Positions 1 to 9,313 of a stretch of DNA of 64,000 bases are shown here, piece after piece (the first letter of the stretch is position 1; the number at the start of each line of letters is the position of its first letter). Origin of the DNA: Paenibacillus algicola (lineage in GTDB: Bacteria > Bacillota > Bacilli > Paenibacillales > Paenibacillaceae); assembly GCF_005577435.1 (NCBI RefSeq), contig NZ_CP040396.1:2422501-2486500 (forward strand). The letters are read 5' to 3'. The translations under genes were made by a program, and so were the position numbers. The notes under the pieces are model-generated. The model saw only the letters and a program-made list of their open reading frames with translations. It was not told where the DNA came from and did not search any database.

Positions 1-771
<771 letters not shown>

Positions 772-860
772 TTGAGTTCAATTGCTCATTTCAAAACTGA
801 CGAGATTACATAATCTCATTGTTGATCTCACCGTAAGGCAAGATCGGTTTAACTCACTCG

Positions 861-884
861 TTGTTCAGTTTTCAAAGATCAATT
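861..884 (-). promoter_or_regulatory. rRNA leader boxA-like antitermination element
   Basis: On the minus strand the leader upstream of 16S contains GATCTTTGAAAACTGAACAA. It closely matches the TTTGAAAAC boxA-type sequence that precedes Bacillus and Paenibacillus 16S genes and is used for Nus-factor antitermination and processing of the rRNA precursor. The assignment is by similarity and position. Confidence 0.6.
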
Positions 885-927
885 CTGTTTCTCATTTCCG
901 AAGTCTCTTGTTTCGACCCGGAATTAG

Positions 928-957
928 ATCATAACACACTGTCTATCTAATTAGCAA
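928..957 (-). promoter_or_regulatory. rRNA operon promoter P2 (candidate)
   Basis: Minus-strand -35 TTGCTA (952-957) and -10 TATGAT (928-933) are separated by 18 bases. They are preceded by an A-rich AAAAAAG stretch like the upstream region of rrn promoters. Transcription would start near 921 and enter 16S about 150 bases later. Seen as a motif only. Confidence 0.6.
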
Positions 958-1077
958 GCACTTTTTTCGAGAAGATTTAGAGCCTCGTGTGAACGACTAA
1001 CTTTCCATACGATCCTCAGCCCTAGCGATCAAGCTCTTGGCTTGCTTGTCCTGCTGCAATTTCTTGAGCAGATTTAT

Positions 1078-1106
1078 AATTTAACATACATCCACGCTCA
1101 CAGCAA
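1078..1106 (-). promoter_or_regulatory. rRNA operon promoter P1 (weaker candidate)
   Basis: Minus-strand TTGCTG (1101-1106) and TAAATT (1078-1083) lie 17 bases apart, about 150 bases upstream of the stronger candidate. Tandem promoters are usual for rrn operons. Apart from these two promoters and the leader, nothing gene-like was seen between 772 and 1204. Confidence 0.35.
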
Positions 1107-1204
1107 CTTGTAAAATAACCCAGCTAGCAAGGACAGCTGCACCTCTCTTGAAAAGGTGCTTCTATCCTCAATAGCCGGGTTAACATGATACAACCACCAA
1201 CACT

Positions 1205-2611
1205 TTAGCTTTGCTGCGCAGATAACAAATCCAGCAGTTGCTGAGCTGTCTTTTGCCCGTTCAGGATACAATCCGGAATACCGACTCCATAGTAGGAACA
1301 GCCGGCTAGATAAACGCCGGGCCACCGCTCTTGCATAGCGGCCTCCAGCTTCTCTACGATGCGGCGATGCTCTAAATGATAATTCGGCATATTATCCTGC
1401 CATCTCGTAACGACAGCCTCCACCGGCTTCTCACTTAAACCTAAAGAAGCAGTTACATCCTGCAGCGCAAGATCCTCCAATTCCTGATCCGACATGCCAC
1501 GCAGCTTATCATACTGAGGATTGGAGCTTTTATAGAATAAACGGACTAACAAGCGTCGGCTTTTGGAGGTATGCTCCCACTTCCGGCTGCTCCAGGTGCT
1601 CGCATCACATATTAATCCGAACTCAGACGCATTAATGAAGCCTGTCCCATCGCTTGGCAGACGGTGATCAGGAATATCAAACGCCAGATAGATGCTAATC
1701 ATGGATTTCGTCAACAGGCCTTGAAACATCTCATCTAGCTCTCGGTCTTGAAGCAATGCCTGGGTTGGAGCGCTGCCTCCGCTAAGCACCACCTGATCCG
1801 CTTCCAGTACAGATCCATCCGACAGCCTCAGCTTATAGCCTTGTCCGGACGCTTCCATGCTTTCAGCGGCTACCCCTTTATAAATGATAGCTCCTCCGGA
1901 GGAAAGCCTTTCTTCCAGCCTTTGAATCAAGAAAGACATGCCCCCCTGGAAGGAGATGAATTTCTTGTTCGCGGCACCCAGATAAAGCTTCCTGTTCTCA
2001 TAAAGTCCTTGCATGATGCTGCCGTACTGATTCTTATAATCCAAAAGAAACGGCAGCGTGGATGCAATCGTCAAATCCTGAAGTTGACCGGAATACACTC
2101 CGGAAATAACGGGAGCAATCTGCTTCTCCACCAGCTCCTGTCCCAAAAAAGCCTCCAGGAACAAGCCCAGGGAGTCATCCTTGGTAAAAACTTCATTGGG
2201 TGTGTATAGATCCTTTAATGCCTCCAGCTTTCCTTCCGAAGAAACCAGCTCACTCTCGACTAAGGCCTGCACTCCCACCGGGATGCCGAACAATGAATCA
2301 GCGGGAATCTTCTTCAAGCCCGCATTTGTGTATATATAGGAGGTTCCAGTACCGTTATAAACGACCGCATCCTCGAGCCCCAGCTCCTGAATGAAAGGGA
2401 GCACATTGCTTTTTCGTGCCACGATCGAGTCAGCTCCGGTCTCCATGATAAAATCTTCTTTATACACCGTGCGGATCTTGCCTCCCAGCTCCGGCTCTGC
2501 CTCCACCAAGATCAGTTTCATGGCATCCTCAGATGGGCGATCCCCCCGCTGCAAATAATAACACGTCGATAATCCTGTTATTCCTCCGCCAATAACGACG
2601 GTTGTTGTCAT
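1205..2611 (-). CDS. hemY: Coproporphyrinogen III oxidase / protoporphyrinogen oxidase (HemY/CgoX)
   Basis: FAD-dependent oxidase that oxidises the porphyrinogen ring in haem synthesis. In Firmicutes it acts on coproporphyrinogen III in the coproporphyrin-dependent branch. The protein is 468 residues, the family's usual size. It has the N-terminal dinucleotide-binding motif VIGGGITGLS (residues 6-15), an E-rich second strand (LILVEAEPELGGKI) and the C-terminal FAD motif YLAGCSYYGVGIPDCI. The start at 2611 is preferred over an ATG 16 codons upstream because GAGGTG sits 8 bases before it. It is usually found with hemE and hemH, but here it stands alone between the rRNA operon and a DUF952 gene, so regulation cannot be inferred from neighbours. 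Confidence 0.93.
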   Translation of the reverse strand: MTTTVVIGGGITGLSTCYYLQRGDRPSEDAMKLILVEAEPELGGKIRTVYKEDFIMETGADSIVARKSNVLPFIQELGLEDAVVYNGTGTSYIYTNAGLKKIPADSLFGIPVGVQALVESELVSSEGKLEALKDLYTPNEVFTKDDSLGLFLEAFLGQELVEKQIAPVISGVYSGQLQDLTIASTLPFLLDYKNQYGSIMQGLYENRKLYLGAANKKFISFQGGMSFLIQRLEERLSSGGAIIYKGVAAESMEASGQGYKLRLSDGSVLEADQVVLSGGSAPTQALLQDRELDEMFQGLLTKSMISIYLAFDIPDHRLPSDGTGFINASEFGLICDASTWSSRKWEHTSKSRRLLVRLFYKSSNPQYDKLRGMSDQELEDLALQDVTASLGLSEKPVEAVVTRWQDNMPNYHLEHRRIVEKLEAAMQERWPGVYLAGCSYYGVGIPDCILNGQKTAQQLLDLLSAQQS

Positions 2612-2725
2612 AATTAAGCACCTCGGTTTAGTTGCATCTTGCCGATTGCTAGTCTCCACCGGCTTTGTCTATTGTACCTCATCCCATCAAACTGCCGCAA
2701 AAAGGCCTCTTTCTCCAGACTTCTC

Positions 2726-3067
2726 TTAAGATGGGGGCAGTTCATCTCCAAGAACGTTATCGTCAGGATCTGGATTGTATTCCACAATTCGCTCCACGGC
2801 ATCCAGGTTCAAAGGACCATAAATGTGCGGAAACTTCTTGCCTGTCTTATATAAGTCCTCATAGACGATGTCAGGAATCACCTTGCTTTCATCAATGTAG
2901 AGGAGAAACAGTCCTTTTTGGCCCTTATATAACGTATTCGCCACATTCAGCAGCTGCTCGGGAGTAGAGCAATGAATAAAGCCCTCTTTCTTTAGACTGG
3001 GAGGCGCGTATTCGCCGGCGACGAGTGCATTTTTCCAGGCTACCGTGTTCATAATATGCAAGATCAT
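2726..3067 (-). CDS. DUF952 family protein
   Basis: Small cytosolic protein of 113 residues matching the DUF952 pattern by recognition: an N-terminal W-K-N-A block, then EGFIHCST at about residues 28-35 and a PHIYGPLNLDAV segment near the end. The biochemical function of the family is not established. The ATG at 3067 is chosen because GAGGTG lies 6 bases upstream. A GTG three codons earlier overlaps that ribosome binding site and is less likely. It follows the LysR gene on the same strand with only about 18 bases between them, so the two may be co-transcribed. Confidence 0.8.
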   Translation of the reverse strand: MILHIMNTVAWKNALVAGEYAPPSLKKEGFIHCSTPEQLLNVANTLYKGQKGLFLLYIDESKVIPDIVYEDLYKTGKKFPHIYGPLNLDAVERIVEYNPDPDDNVLGDELPPS

Positions 3068-3082
3068 CAGAATCACCTCTAT

Positions 3083-3132
3083 GGATTATTGTTTGGATCG
3101 GATCTGAGGATTATTGTTTGGATCGGATCTGA
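3083..3132. repeat. 25-bp perfect tandem duplication at the 3' end of the LysR gene
   Basis: Two adjacent identical 25-bp units (3083-3107 and 3108-3132), each beginning GGATTATTGTTTGGATCGGA on the plus strand. Because 25 is not a multiple of three, the second copy is read in a different frame, which changes and extends the end of the LysR protein. Removing one copy would give an immediate TAG after the residues PNNNP. Confidence 0.95.
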
Positions 3133-4015
3133 AGCTGTCGATGAAACGCTCTGCACTTTTGGATAAATAGTGGTTCTTGAGCCATACGATGCCCACCTCG
3201 GACTGCAGTGCTGCATCCTCAATGTCCAGCATGGTCACCAAGCGCCCCATCGACATGGACATGACGGACTTTGGAAAAATGGTCACGCCAATGCCTTCAG
3301 CCACCAGTGACATAATAATAGAAACGCTGGAGCATTCACAAATAACCTGGGGCTCGAAGCCATGCTTTCGGCATTCGTTCATGACGGATTCATGCATTCG
3401 CGTTGTATAGTCTGTCTTTAAGGTTAGGATTGGACATTCCGCGAGCTCCGTCATCTTAATGGCGGACTTGCCGCCGAACCGCGAAGCCCAGGCGCTCGGG
3501 ATCACGGCCACGAACGGGTCCGAAGGAAGCGGCAGCACCTCACAGGGATCTGTATAGTGAAAAGCTTCAAAGGGCAGGCGGGCTACAATAAGCTCAATAA
3601 CCCGCTTTTGCAGCAGGTCCCCGAGATAGGTATGATCCCCTTCCACGATCTTGTACGTCAGCCGGGGATACACCTCCCGCATTCGCTGGATGCGCCCGGG
3701 CAGCAGGGATACACAGGAAACGACGGAGCCGATGGAGAGCATGCCTCTCACACCCTCTTCGGTTTCCTTCACTTCATTTAAGGCTTCCTCGAACTGAGTA
3801 AGCAGCAGCTCTCCCCGCTGCCTCAGGAGCACGCCGGCCGAGGTCAGCTTCAGATGCCGGGAGCTCCGGTCGAACAGTCGAACTCCCAGCTCCTCCTCGA
3901 TCTGTTTCAGCTGCCGGCTCAAGGGGGGCTGCTCCATGTTCAGCTTCTTGGCCGCACGGGTGACTTGACCTTCACGAGCGATGGCCAAAAAATATTTCAG
4001 CTGCCGTATATCCAT
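3086..4015 (-). CDS. LysR-family transcriptional regulator
   Basis: DNA-binding regulator of 309 residues with the family layout: an N-terminal winged helix-turn-helix (MDIRQLKYFLAIAREG, then VTRAAKKLNMEQPPLSRQLK as recognition region, residues about 1-60) and a periplasmic-binding-like effector domain from about residue 90. The start at 4015 has AAGGAG five bases upstream; the longer upstream reading lacks such support. It is divergent from ilvE, so it may control ilvE or itself, but no ligand can be named. The last residues (after PNNNP) arise from a 25-bp tandem duplication. Confidence 0.9.
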   Translation of the reverse strand: MDIRQLKYFLAIAREGQVTRAAKKLNMEQPPLSRQLKQIEEELGVRLFDRSSRHLKLTSAGVLLRQRGELLLTQFEEALNEVKETEEGVRGMLSIGSVVSCVSLLPGRIQRMREVYPRLTYKIVEGDHTYLGDLLQKRVIELIVARLPFEAFHYTDPCEVLPLPSDPFVAVIPSAWASRFGGKSAIKMTELAECPILTLKTDYTTRMHESVMNECRKHGFEPQVICECSSVSIIMSLVAEGIGVTIFPKSVMSMSMGRLVTMLDIEDAALQSEVGIVWLKNHYLSKSAERFIDSFRSDPNNNPQIRSKQ

Positions 4016-4072
4016 ACCTTCTCCTTCTTTCATACCGTCAGGGTATAATACAGAAACTAAATAGATACTTTT

Positions 4073-4101
4073 AATATACTTCTTAACATGGTAGCATTCA
4101 A
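4073..4101 (-). promoter_or_regulatory. Promoter of the LysR gene (candidate)
   Basis: Minus-strand -35 TTGAAT (4096-4101) and -10 TATATT (4073-4078) with a 17-base spacer, placed about 60 bases upstream of the LysR start in the divergent lysR-ilvE interval. Found by inspection only. Confidence 0.5.
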
Positions 4102-4134
4102 TTAAGAATAATGTCATAGGGAGCGATGGGCAGT

Positions 4135-5208
4135 ATGGGCACTAGCATTAGTATTGAACTCAGCACACACAAAAAGACGAAACCGCTTGCGAATGAGCGC
4201 GGCTTCGGCACTTATTTTTCAGATCATATGTTTATTATGGATTATGCAGAGGGCCAAGGGTGGTATAACCCGCGTGTCGTCCCTTACCAGCCGATTTCCC
4301 TGGACCCTGCGGCGAAGGTATTTCATTACGGACAAACGATTTTTGAAGGCTTGAAGGCTTATAAGACCGGAGACGGAAGAGTGCTTCTGTTCAGACCGAG
4401 AAAGAATATGGAACGCTTGAACCGTTCCAATGACCGCTTGGGCGTTCCACATATTGATGAAGACCTTGCACTCGAGGCGCTGAATGCGCTGATCAAGGTC
4501 GATCAGGACTGGATTCCTGAAGAAAGCGGTCATTCCCTCTATATCCGCCCTTATGTGATTGCAACCCAGCCGGCACTCGGCGTGGATGCCTCCGCAGAAT
4601 ATAAATTTATGATCATTATGTCACCGGTTGGCAACTATTATCCGGAGGGCGTGAATCCGGTCAAGATCTATGTCGAGAATGAATATGTCCGCGCCGTACG
4701 CGGCGGTGTTGGCGAAGCCAAGACTGCGGGCAACTATGCAGCCAGTCTGAAGGCGCAGGAGATCGCCAAGCAGAAGGGCTACTCCCAGGTGCTCTGGCTT
4801 GACGGAGTACACCGCAAATATGTTGAGGAAGTCGGCAGCATGAACGTATTTTTCAAAATTAACGGTGTTGTGTACACCCCGGCTTTGAATGGCAGCATTC
4901 TGAACGGCATCACCCGCAGCTCCATCATTCAGCTGTTAAGAGACTGGGGGCTGACGGTAGAAGAGACTGCGATCTCCATTGAAGAGCTGTTTGCCGCCGC
5001 GCAAAGCGGAGCGCTTGAAGAAGCTTTTGGAACCGGCACGGCAGCCGTAATCTCCCCGATCGGTGAGCTGAACTGGAAGGATGAGAAGGCGGTTATTGGT
5101 GGAGGCGTAACCGGAGAGATCTCTGGCAAACTGTACGTTACGCTGACCGGCATCCAAAGAGGCCTCGTGCCAGATCCGTTCGGCTGGATGGTTGAAGTGG
5201 AGCTTTAA
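4135..5208 (+). CDS. ilvE: Branched-chain amino acid aminotransferase
   Basis: PLP enzyme catalysing the last step of leucine, isoleucine and valine synthesis and the first step of their breakdown. The protein is 357 residues and aligns by eye along its whole length with Bacillus YbgE/YwaA-type enzymes. It has the DHMFIMDY block, VFHYGQTIFEGLKAY, LYIRPY, and the PLP lysine in GEAKTAGNYAASLKAQ (about Lys196). FGTGTAAVISPIGEL is the conserved phosphate-binding region. An ATG at 4126 is only two bases from the GGGAG ribosome site, so the ATG at 4135 (spacing 11) is preferred. It is divergent from a LysR regulator and closed by its own terminator. Confidence 0.95.
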   Translation: MGTSISIELSTHKKTKPLANERGFGTYFSDHMFIMDYAEGQGWYNPRVVPYQPISLDPAAKVFHYGQTIFEGLKAYKTGDGRVLLFRPRKNMERLNRSNDRLGVPHIDEDLALEALNALIKVDQDWIPEESGHSLYIRPYVIATQPALGVDASAEYKFMIIMSPVGNYYPEGVNPVKIYVENEYVRAVRGGVGEAKTAGNYAASLKAQEIAKQKGYSQVLWLDGVHRKYVEEVGSMNVFFKINGVVYTPALNGSILNGITRSSIIQLLRDWGLTVEETAISIEELFAAAQSGALEEAFGTGTAAVISPIGELNWKDEKAVIGGGVTGEISGKLYVTLTGIQRGLVPDPFGWMVEVEL

Positions 5209-5233
5209 ATCACGTGCGGATTGTATCCTATGG

Positions 5234-5260
5234 ACCAGCCCTGAATGGGCTGGTTTTTTT
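5234..5260 (+). terminator. Intrinsic terminator after ilvE
   Basis: ACCAGCCC (5234-5241), a 5-base loop, GGGCTGGT (5247-5254), then a run of T to 5260. It lies 25 bases past the ilvE stop and touches the 3' end of the convergent kinase gene. Confidence 0.9.
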
Positions 5261-6900
5261 CAATATTCATTAGATGCTTCAGAGCTGACGTGCCCGCCAT
5301 CCCCGCCTCTGGAGGATACAGGCAGCTTCACGGTAAACGTGGTGCCCGCCCCAGGTGTGCTTTCAACCGTGATGTAGCCTCCGTGATCTTCAACGATTTT
5401 TTGACACAGGGATAATCCGAGCCCTGTTCCCTCCTCCTTCGTCGTGAAAAAAGGATCGAATATCCGGTCCAGCACTTCAGATGGAATCCCGGTGCCATTA
5501 TCCCTGACGGAGATTAGAGCCCAGGGCTCATCCCCCGTGAGTAACGAGAGATGGACGTGACCCGTATTTTCCATGGCCTGAAACGCATTGCGAATCAAAT
5601 TGATGAGGACCTGGATGATCTTGTCACGATCCATATAAACCGTCACCTCACCCTCCACCTGCTCCATCGTAAAGGCGTGGCCTCTTGAAGCGGCTTCGGA
5701 TTCACAAAGCGAGAACACTCTGCTCATACAGCCGCTCAAGCTGTCCAGCTTCATATTACTCATATGCGGCTTGGAAAATTGCAGGAACTCGGCGGTCAGC
5801 TCCCCAACCCGTGTGATTTCCCCCATGATAACGTTGTACCAAGGCTGAATATTATAATTCTGCACCTTGGAGAGCTGGACAAAGCCACGGATTGCTGTCA
5901 GCGGATTCCGGATTTCGTGGGCCATGCCGGCAGCCAGCTCGCCGACGGTTTTCATTTTGGCAGAACGGATAAATTCCTCCTGGCTCTTCAGCCAGGTCTC
6001 GCGCCGCATTTGAAATATTCGATCCTCGGCTTTACTGATAACCTCCTGAAACGTCCCTGCTTCCTCCGGGTACGTGGTTACACTGTAGGTGATCTGAACT
6101 CCTAAATCCTCAAAGGAGTCCAGGCCATTCACCTCACTGTATGCCGGAATTAAGATTGCAAATCGGTCTCCGGCATAACGCGCCGCGGCAAGCATCTCGG
6201 CGAAATGGCGGCGAATATGCACCGAGAAGCGGACCAGGATGTCATTAGCCGACGTCATATCCTTGGCGTTCAGGGACTGGAAATTGTTAATGTCCAGCAG
6301 AACGATACGAAACGCGGTGCGGCTCAGTGTAAGCTGCTGCACTCTTTTCATATAGCCTTCATAATTGAGGAAGCCGGTGAGCGGATCGTGATTCATGAGA
6401 TAGTTGTTTTGCTTTGCTAATGTTTTTTTCTCGGTTTCAATGCGAATGATGTTATGGAAAGTAGATATGATGACTAGTGATGAAATAATATCGAATACCG
6501 ATACCAGTAAGGAATACGTGGTGAGAGGCGAGTAAGTTAATCGAATGGCCGTATATTGAATCGTAATGAGGGCCGCACAGGGCAGCATATGCTTGAATCT
6601 CCAGTTGTACTGGATGACGCCGGTAATCTGAATGTAATAAAGCAGCAGACACCAGTTTAATTGACTGGCATAATGAAAAATGCCGAGCAGGCCGAATTGA
6701 AGCAGCAGGATATGAGGAAATCTTTTCTCCAGCCACATACTGCCGGTCAGCAGCACCGAGGAGAGAAGCATTAGCGGCAGGCTGCTCTCCAGATCCAGCA
6801 CCGAAGAAGCTATAATGATAAATAGCACGATCGGCGGGATAAACATTAATTTGAATTTATGAATGGACAACAGACTCACTCCATAGAAGTTGTTTGTCAT
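5260..6900 (-). CDS. Membrane sensor histidine kinase with degenerate GGDEF domain
   Basis: Protein of 546 residues. Residues 15-150 are hydrophobic and form about five or six membrane segments. Residues 165-300 resemble a GGDEF domain, but the signature reads AGDRF (243-247) instead of GGDEF, so it is probably not an active diguanylate cyclase. The kinase core follows: H-box AHEIRNPL with His328, N-box around Asn438, G1 DNGTGIP (467-473), F-box FDPFFTTK (481-488) and G2 GTGLGLS (491-497). The layout resembles the sporulation-type kinases of Bacillaceae, which phosphorylate separate response regulators, and no partner regulator is adjacent. A TTG at 6870 with GGAG upstream is an alternative start. 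Confidence 0.88.
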   Translation of the reverse strand: MTNNFYGVSLLSIHKFKLMFIPPIVLFIIIASSVLDLESSLPLMLLSSVLLTGSMWLEKRFPHILLLQFGLLGIFHYASQLNWCLLLYYIQITGVIQYNWRFKHMLPCAALITIQYTAIRLTYSPLTTYSLLVSVFDIISSLVIISTFHNIIRIETEKKTLAKQNNYLMNHDPLTGFLNYEGYMKRVQQLTLSRTAFRIVLLDINNFQSLNAKDMTSANDILVRFSVHIRRHFAEMLAAARYAGDRFAILIPAYSEVNGLDSFEDLGVQITYSVTTYPEEAGTFQEVISKAEDRIFQMRRETWLKSQEEFIRSAKMKTVGELAAGMAHEIRNPLTAIRGFVQLSKVQNYNIQPWYNVIMGEITRVGELTAEFLQFSKPHMSNMKLDSLSGCMSRVFSLCESEAASRGHAFTMEQVEGEVTVYMDRDKIIQVLINLIRNAFQAMENTGHVHLSLLTGDEPWALISVRDNGTGIPSEVLDRIFDPFFTTKEEGTGLGLSLCQKIVEDHGGYITVESTPGAGTTFTVKLPVSSRGGDGGHVSSEASNEY

Positions 6901-6999
6901 TGCACAAGCTTTTCCATTATCAGTTATAACAAATTCATCGGGAAATGGATAGAAAAAAACATTCCTGTTATCATGTGTAAGCTTCGAAACAGCTTCTAG

Positions 7000-7233
7000 C
7001 TAGAGTGAATAGGTATTCAGCATCAGGACTTCAAACCCCTTTGTCCCTGCAGCGTTCATGAATTCCAAATCCCAGGGACCAGCTTACTTCATTTCGGGCA
7101 TGGCTTTGAACAGCAAATGCAAACCTTTGTCTACGCCCAGGGACTCAATTTCATTTCTATCTTTGACTTTAGGGTAAGCATACAGGTACAATAGTCCCTG
7201 CCTTAAGCATTTACATAAGCTGGTATGAAGAAA
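7000..7233 (-). pseudogene. Decayed remnant of an unidentified gene (C-terminal part)
   Basis: The 360-base gap between the kinase and tdk is not featureless. One minus-strand frame stays open from 7233 to 7087 and, after a single stop at 7084-7086, continues in the same frame to a TAG at 7000-7002. The pieces have protein-like composition (YAYPKVKDRNEIESLGVDKG and, after the stop, WDLEFMNAAGTKGFEVLM). There is no start codon and no ribosome site. It looks like the tail of a dead gene; the family is not recognised. An unrelated chance reading frame cannot be excluded. Confidence 0.4.
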
Positions 7234-7261
7234 TTAGGCGGTTTAAAGAAAGGATTGTCAC

Positions 7262-7843
7262 ATGGCTCAGTTATTTTTTAAATATGGCAGCATGAATAGC
7301 GGAAAATCGATCGAAATTTTGAAGGTCGCCCATAATTACGAGGAGCAGAACAAGCCTGTGCTGATCTTCACCTCTGCGTTAGATGACCGGGATGAGGTGG
7401 GTTTTGTGTCCTCTCGAATCGGCCTCAGACGAAAGGCCACTCCGATCTCAGAGCAGACAGATGTTTATGAAATCGTCTCCCAGCATTCTCCAAAGCCCTT
7501 CTGTGTGCTGGTTGATGAATGCCAGTTCCTGTCCAAGGATAGCATCCTGCAGCTCGTTCGGATTGTGGATGAGCTACATGTTCCCGTGATGGGCTTCGGA
7601 CTGAAGAATGATTTCCGCAACGAGCTGTTCGAAGGCAGCCGCTGGATGCTCGTCTATGCTGACAAGATTGAAGAGATGAAGACGATCTGCTGGTTTTGCG
7701 AGCGCAAAGCGATCATGAATCTGCGATTAAAAAACGGTCAGCCTATATATTCCGGTGAACAGATTGAAATTGGCGGCAATGAATCGTATGTACCGGTATG
7801 CCGGAAATGCCACGCCCGCCCGCCGCTGGATCTCCCCGTGTAA
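7262..7843 (+). CDS. tdk: Thymidine kinase
   Basis: Cytosolic type II thymidine kinase that phosphorylates thymidine to dTMP with ATP in nucleoside salvage. It has 193 residues, the usual length. The P-loop is GSMNSGKS (residues 9-16), the Walker B-like VLVDECQF carries the catalytic glutamate region, and the lasso zinc site is made by CWFC and CRKC near the C-terminus. AAAGGA precedes the ATG by 7 bases. It lies alone, followed after 87 bases by a TVP38 membrane protein on the same strand; no functional link between them is evident. Confidence 0.96.
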   Translation: MAQLFFKYGSMNSGKSIEILKVAHNYEEQNKPVLIFTSALDDRDEVGFVSSRIGLRRKATPISEQTDVYEIVSQHSPKPFCVLVDECQFLSKDSILQLVRIVDELHVPVMGFGLKNDFRNELFEGSRWMLVYADKIEEMKTICWFCERKAIMNLRLKNGQPIYSGEQIEIGGNESYVPVCRKCHARPPLDLPV

Positions 7844-7930
7844 GCAGCAGCTTCAAGGCTTAACACTCAGGGTATGTTTGGATTAAAGACATGAATTTAT
7901 CGGACAAGAACAGGAGCGATCAGATTCATC

Positions 7931-8539
7931 ATGCTGGATTGGTTACAGGAAGCACTACGAACACTTAAACACTTGAATATGGGTCAAATTGAGGCCTGGC
8001 TGCAAGAGTATTCCCGCCTGGGCCCGCTCCCCGGCATTCTTATTTCTTTCTTCGAGGCCTTCCTGCCTTTCCTTCCCTTGATTGTTATCGTCATGGGCAA
8101 TGCTGCCGCATACGGCCTGTGGCTGGGCTTTCTGTATTCCTGGATCGGCGTGTCCCTGGGAGCGCTGGCTGTATTCTGGCTTGTGCGCAAGGTCGGGGGC
8201 CGGCTGGGGGAATGGATACAGCGACGGATGCCGGGAGCTCAGCGTTTTTTTCACTGGATTGAGGATAAGGGCTTCACCCCCATCTTTATCCTGTACTGCT
8301 TCCCCTTCACTCCGTCCTCGCTGGTTAACATTGCAGCCGGCATCAGCTCAGTTCCCGTGACGACGTTTATGATTGCAGTTCTCTCCGGCAAGGCTGTTAT
8401 GATCTTCATGGTTGCCTTTATCGGCCATGATTGGCAGGGGTTTATTCAACAGCCGTGGCGTATTCTAGTCGCCGTTGCTGTGTTGGGCTTACTCTGGCTT
8501 GGCGGCAAGAAACTGGAGAACCGTTATCATCACGCTTAA
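7931..8539 (+). CDS. TVP38/TMEM64 family membrane protein (SNARE-associated/DedA-like)
   Basis: Integral membrane protein of 202 residues with the family core: LGPLPGILISFFEAFLPFLP at the first re-entrant helix, a GFLYSWIGVSLGA segment, then FPFTPSSLVNIAAGISSVP, the conserved second re-entrant region. The C-terminus is a final membrane helix with a basic end. Members of this superfamily are linked to lipid scrambling or flipping and membrane homeostasis; the substrate is not known from sequence. The ribosome site CAGGAG is about 14 bases upstream, rather far. A paralogue lies at 61808-62431 in this window. Confidence 0.88.
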   Translation: MLDWLQEALRTLKHLNMGQIEAWLQEYSRLGPLPGILISFFEAFLPFLPLIVIVMGNAAAYGLWLGFLYSWIGVSLGALAVFWLVRKVGGRLGEWIQRRMPGAQRFFHWIEDKGFTPIFILYCFPFTPSSLVNIAAGISSVPVTTFMIAVLSGKAVMIFMVAFIGHDWQGFIQQPWRILVAVAVLGLLWLGGKKLENRYHHA

Positions 8540-8558
8540 CATGGATCAGCTTACAAAT

Positions 8559-8603
8559 AAGCCCGTTAGAACCATCCGTGCGGCGGAAGGCTCTAACGGG
8601 CTT
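8559..8603. terminator. Bidirectional terminator between TVP38 gene and mrp operon
   Basis: A 12-bp perfect stem, AAGCCCGTTAGA (8559-8570) and TCTAACGGGCTT (8592-8603), lies between two convergent transcription units. The T-runs are short on both sides, so efficiency is uncertain. Confidence 0.7.
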
Positions 8604-8625
8604 ATTCACTAATGATAAGTTGACA

Positions 8626-9051
8626 TTAACCTCTGGTCACGTCATTGCGAGTGGTCCGCTTCTTGGGGGAAGCATCGGCCTGATCCTGATATTGCTTGCG
8701 GATTACCGGACCGAGCTCATCATGCTGGCTCTTCTCCCACAGCGGAATTCCCGAGCGGTACGCAGCCCTGCCGTTAAGATGACCAGCCACCGGGGATGTA
8801 ATAAATACAAATATGATCCCGAGGATCAGCTTCGCGCTAATATGATCGACATAAACCATAAAGTACAGGAAGGCTCCCGTAAGAATCAGGAGCACGCCAA
8901 GTGTGGCGCTCTTGGTCGCGGCATGGGAACGGAGATACACATCCGGCAGACGAATCAGCCCGAAGGCACTGACCGCGCTAAGCAAAGCACCTGCCAGCAC
9001 AATCAAGCCGATCAAGAGCTCCCCGACTTCTTTAATCATTGTCGCGTTCAA
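8626..9051 (-). CDS. mrpG: Mrp antiporter subunit G
   Basis: Small membrane subunit of the multi-component Na+(K+)/H+ antiporter, 141 residues. It has three hydrophobic segments and the MrpG/PhaG core GLIRLPDVYLRSHAATKSAT, LGVLLILTG and ITSPVAGHLNGRAAYRSG. The C-terminal 35 residues are hydrophilic and charged. The start is TTG at 9051: a strong AGGGGGG lies 6 bases upstream, while the next ATG (9039) lacks one. It overlaps the end of mrpF by 20 bases, so it is probably translationally coupled. It is the last gene of the operon. Confidence 0.93.
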   Translation of the reverse strand: MNATMIKEVGELLIGLIVLAGALLSAVSAFGLIRLPDVYLRSHAATKSATLGVLLILTGAFLYFMVYVDHISAKLILGIIFVFITSPVAGHLNGRAAYRSGIPLWEKSQHDELGPVIRKQYQDQADASPKKRTTRNDVTRG

Positions 9052-9313
9052 TGACGTCCCCCCTCTCTATATATCTCGCCAGAGCCGTCGTGCCGATAAA
9101 GGTCAGAATGCCGATCAGCAGAATAATATCGAAATAATACATCGTCTCCAGCAGCATCGAAAGAACCGCCACGATGGACAGCAGAATGATTCCGATCGTG
9201 TCCAGGGCAATAATCCGATCATTCATCGAGGGACCGGCAATAAGGCGGTATACGCAGCCCAGTACAGCCAGAGAAAGCACGGCAAGTGAGGCCATCAGCA
9301 GTACGTCCATCAT
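9032..9313 (-). CDS. mrpF: Mrp antiporter subunit F
   Basis: 93-residue membrane protein with three predicted helices and the MrpF core CVYRLIAGPSMNDRIIALDTIG, shown here as R-L-I-x-G-P-x-x-x-D-R. In the Mrp complex MrpE, F and G form a small-subunit cluster needed for assembly and ion transport. The ATG overlaps the mrpE stop by 4 bases (ATGA), typical of coupled translation within this operon. Confidence 0.94.
   Translation of the reverse strand: MMDVLLMASLAVLSLAVLGCVYRLIAGPSMNDRIIALDTIGIILLSIVAVLSMLLETMYYFDIILLIGILTFIGTTALARYIERGDVIERDND

Noticed and set aside
4034..4039. TATAAT upstream of ilvE on the plus strand
   Set aside because: No -35 element at suitable spacing, and it lies about 95 bases before the start, so it was not called as the ilvE promoter.
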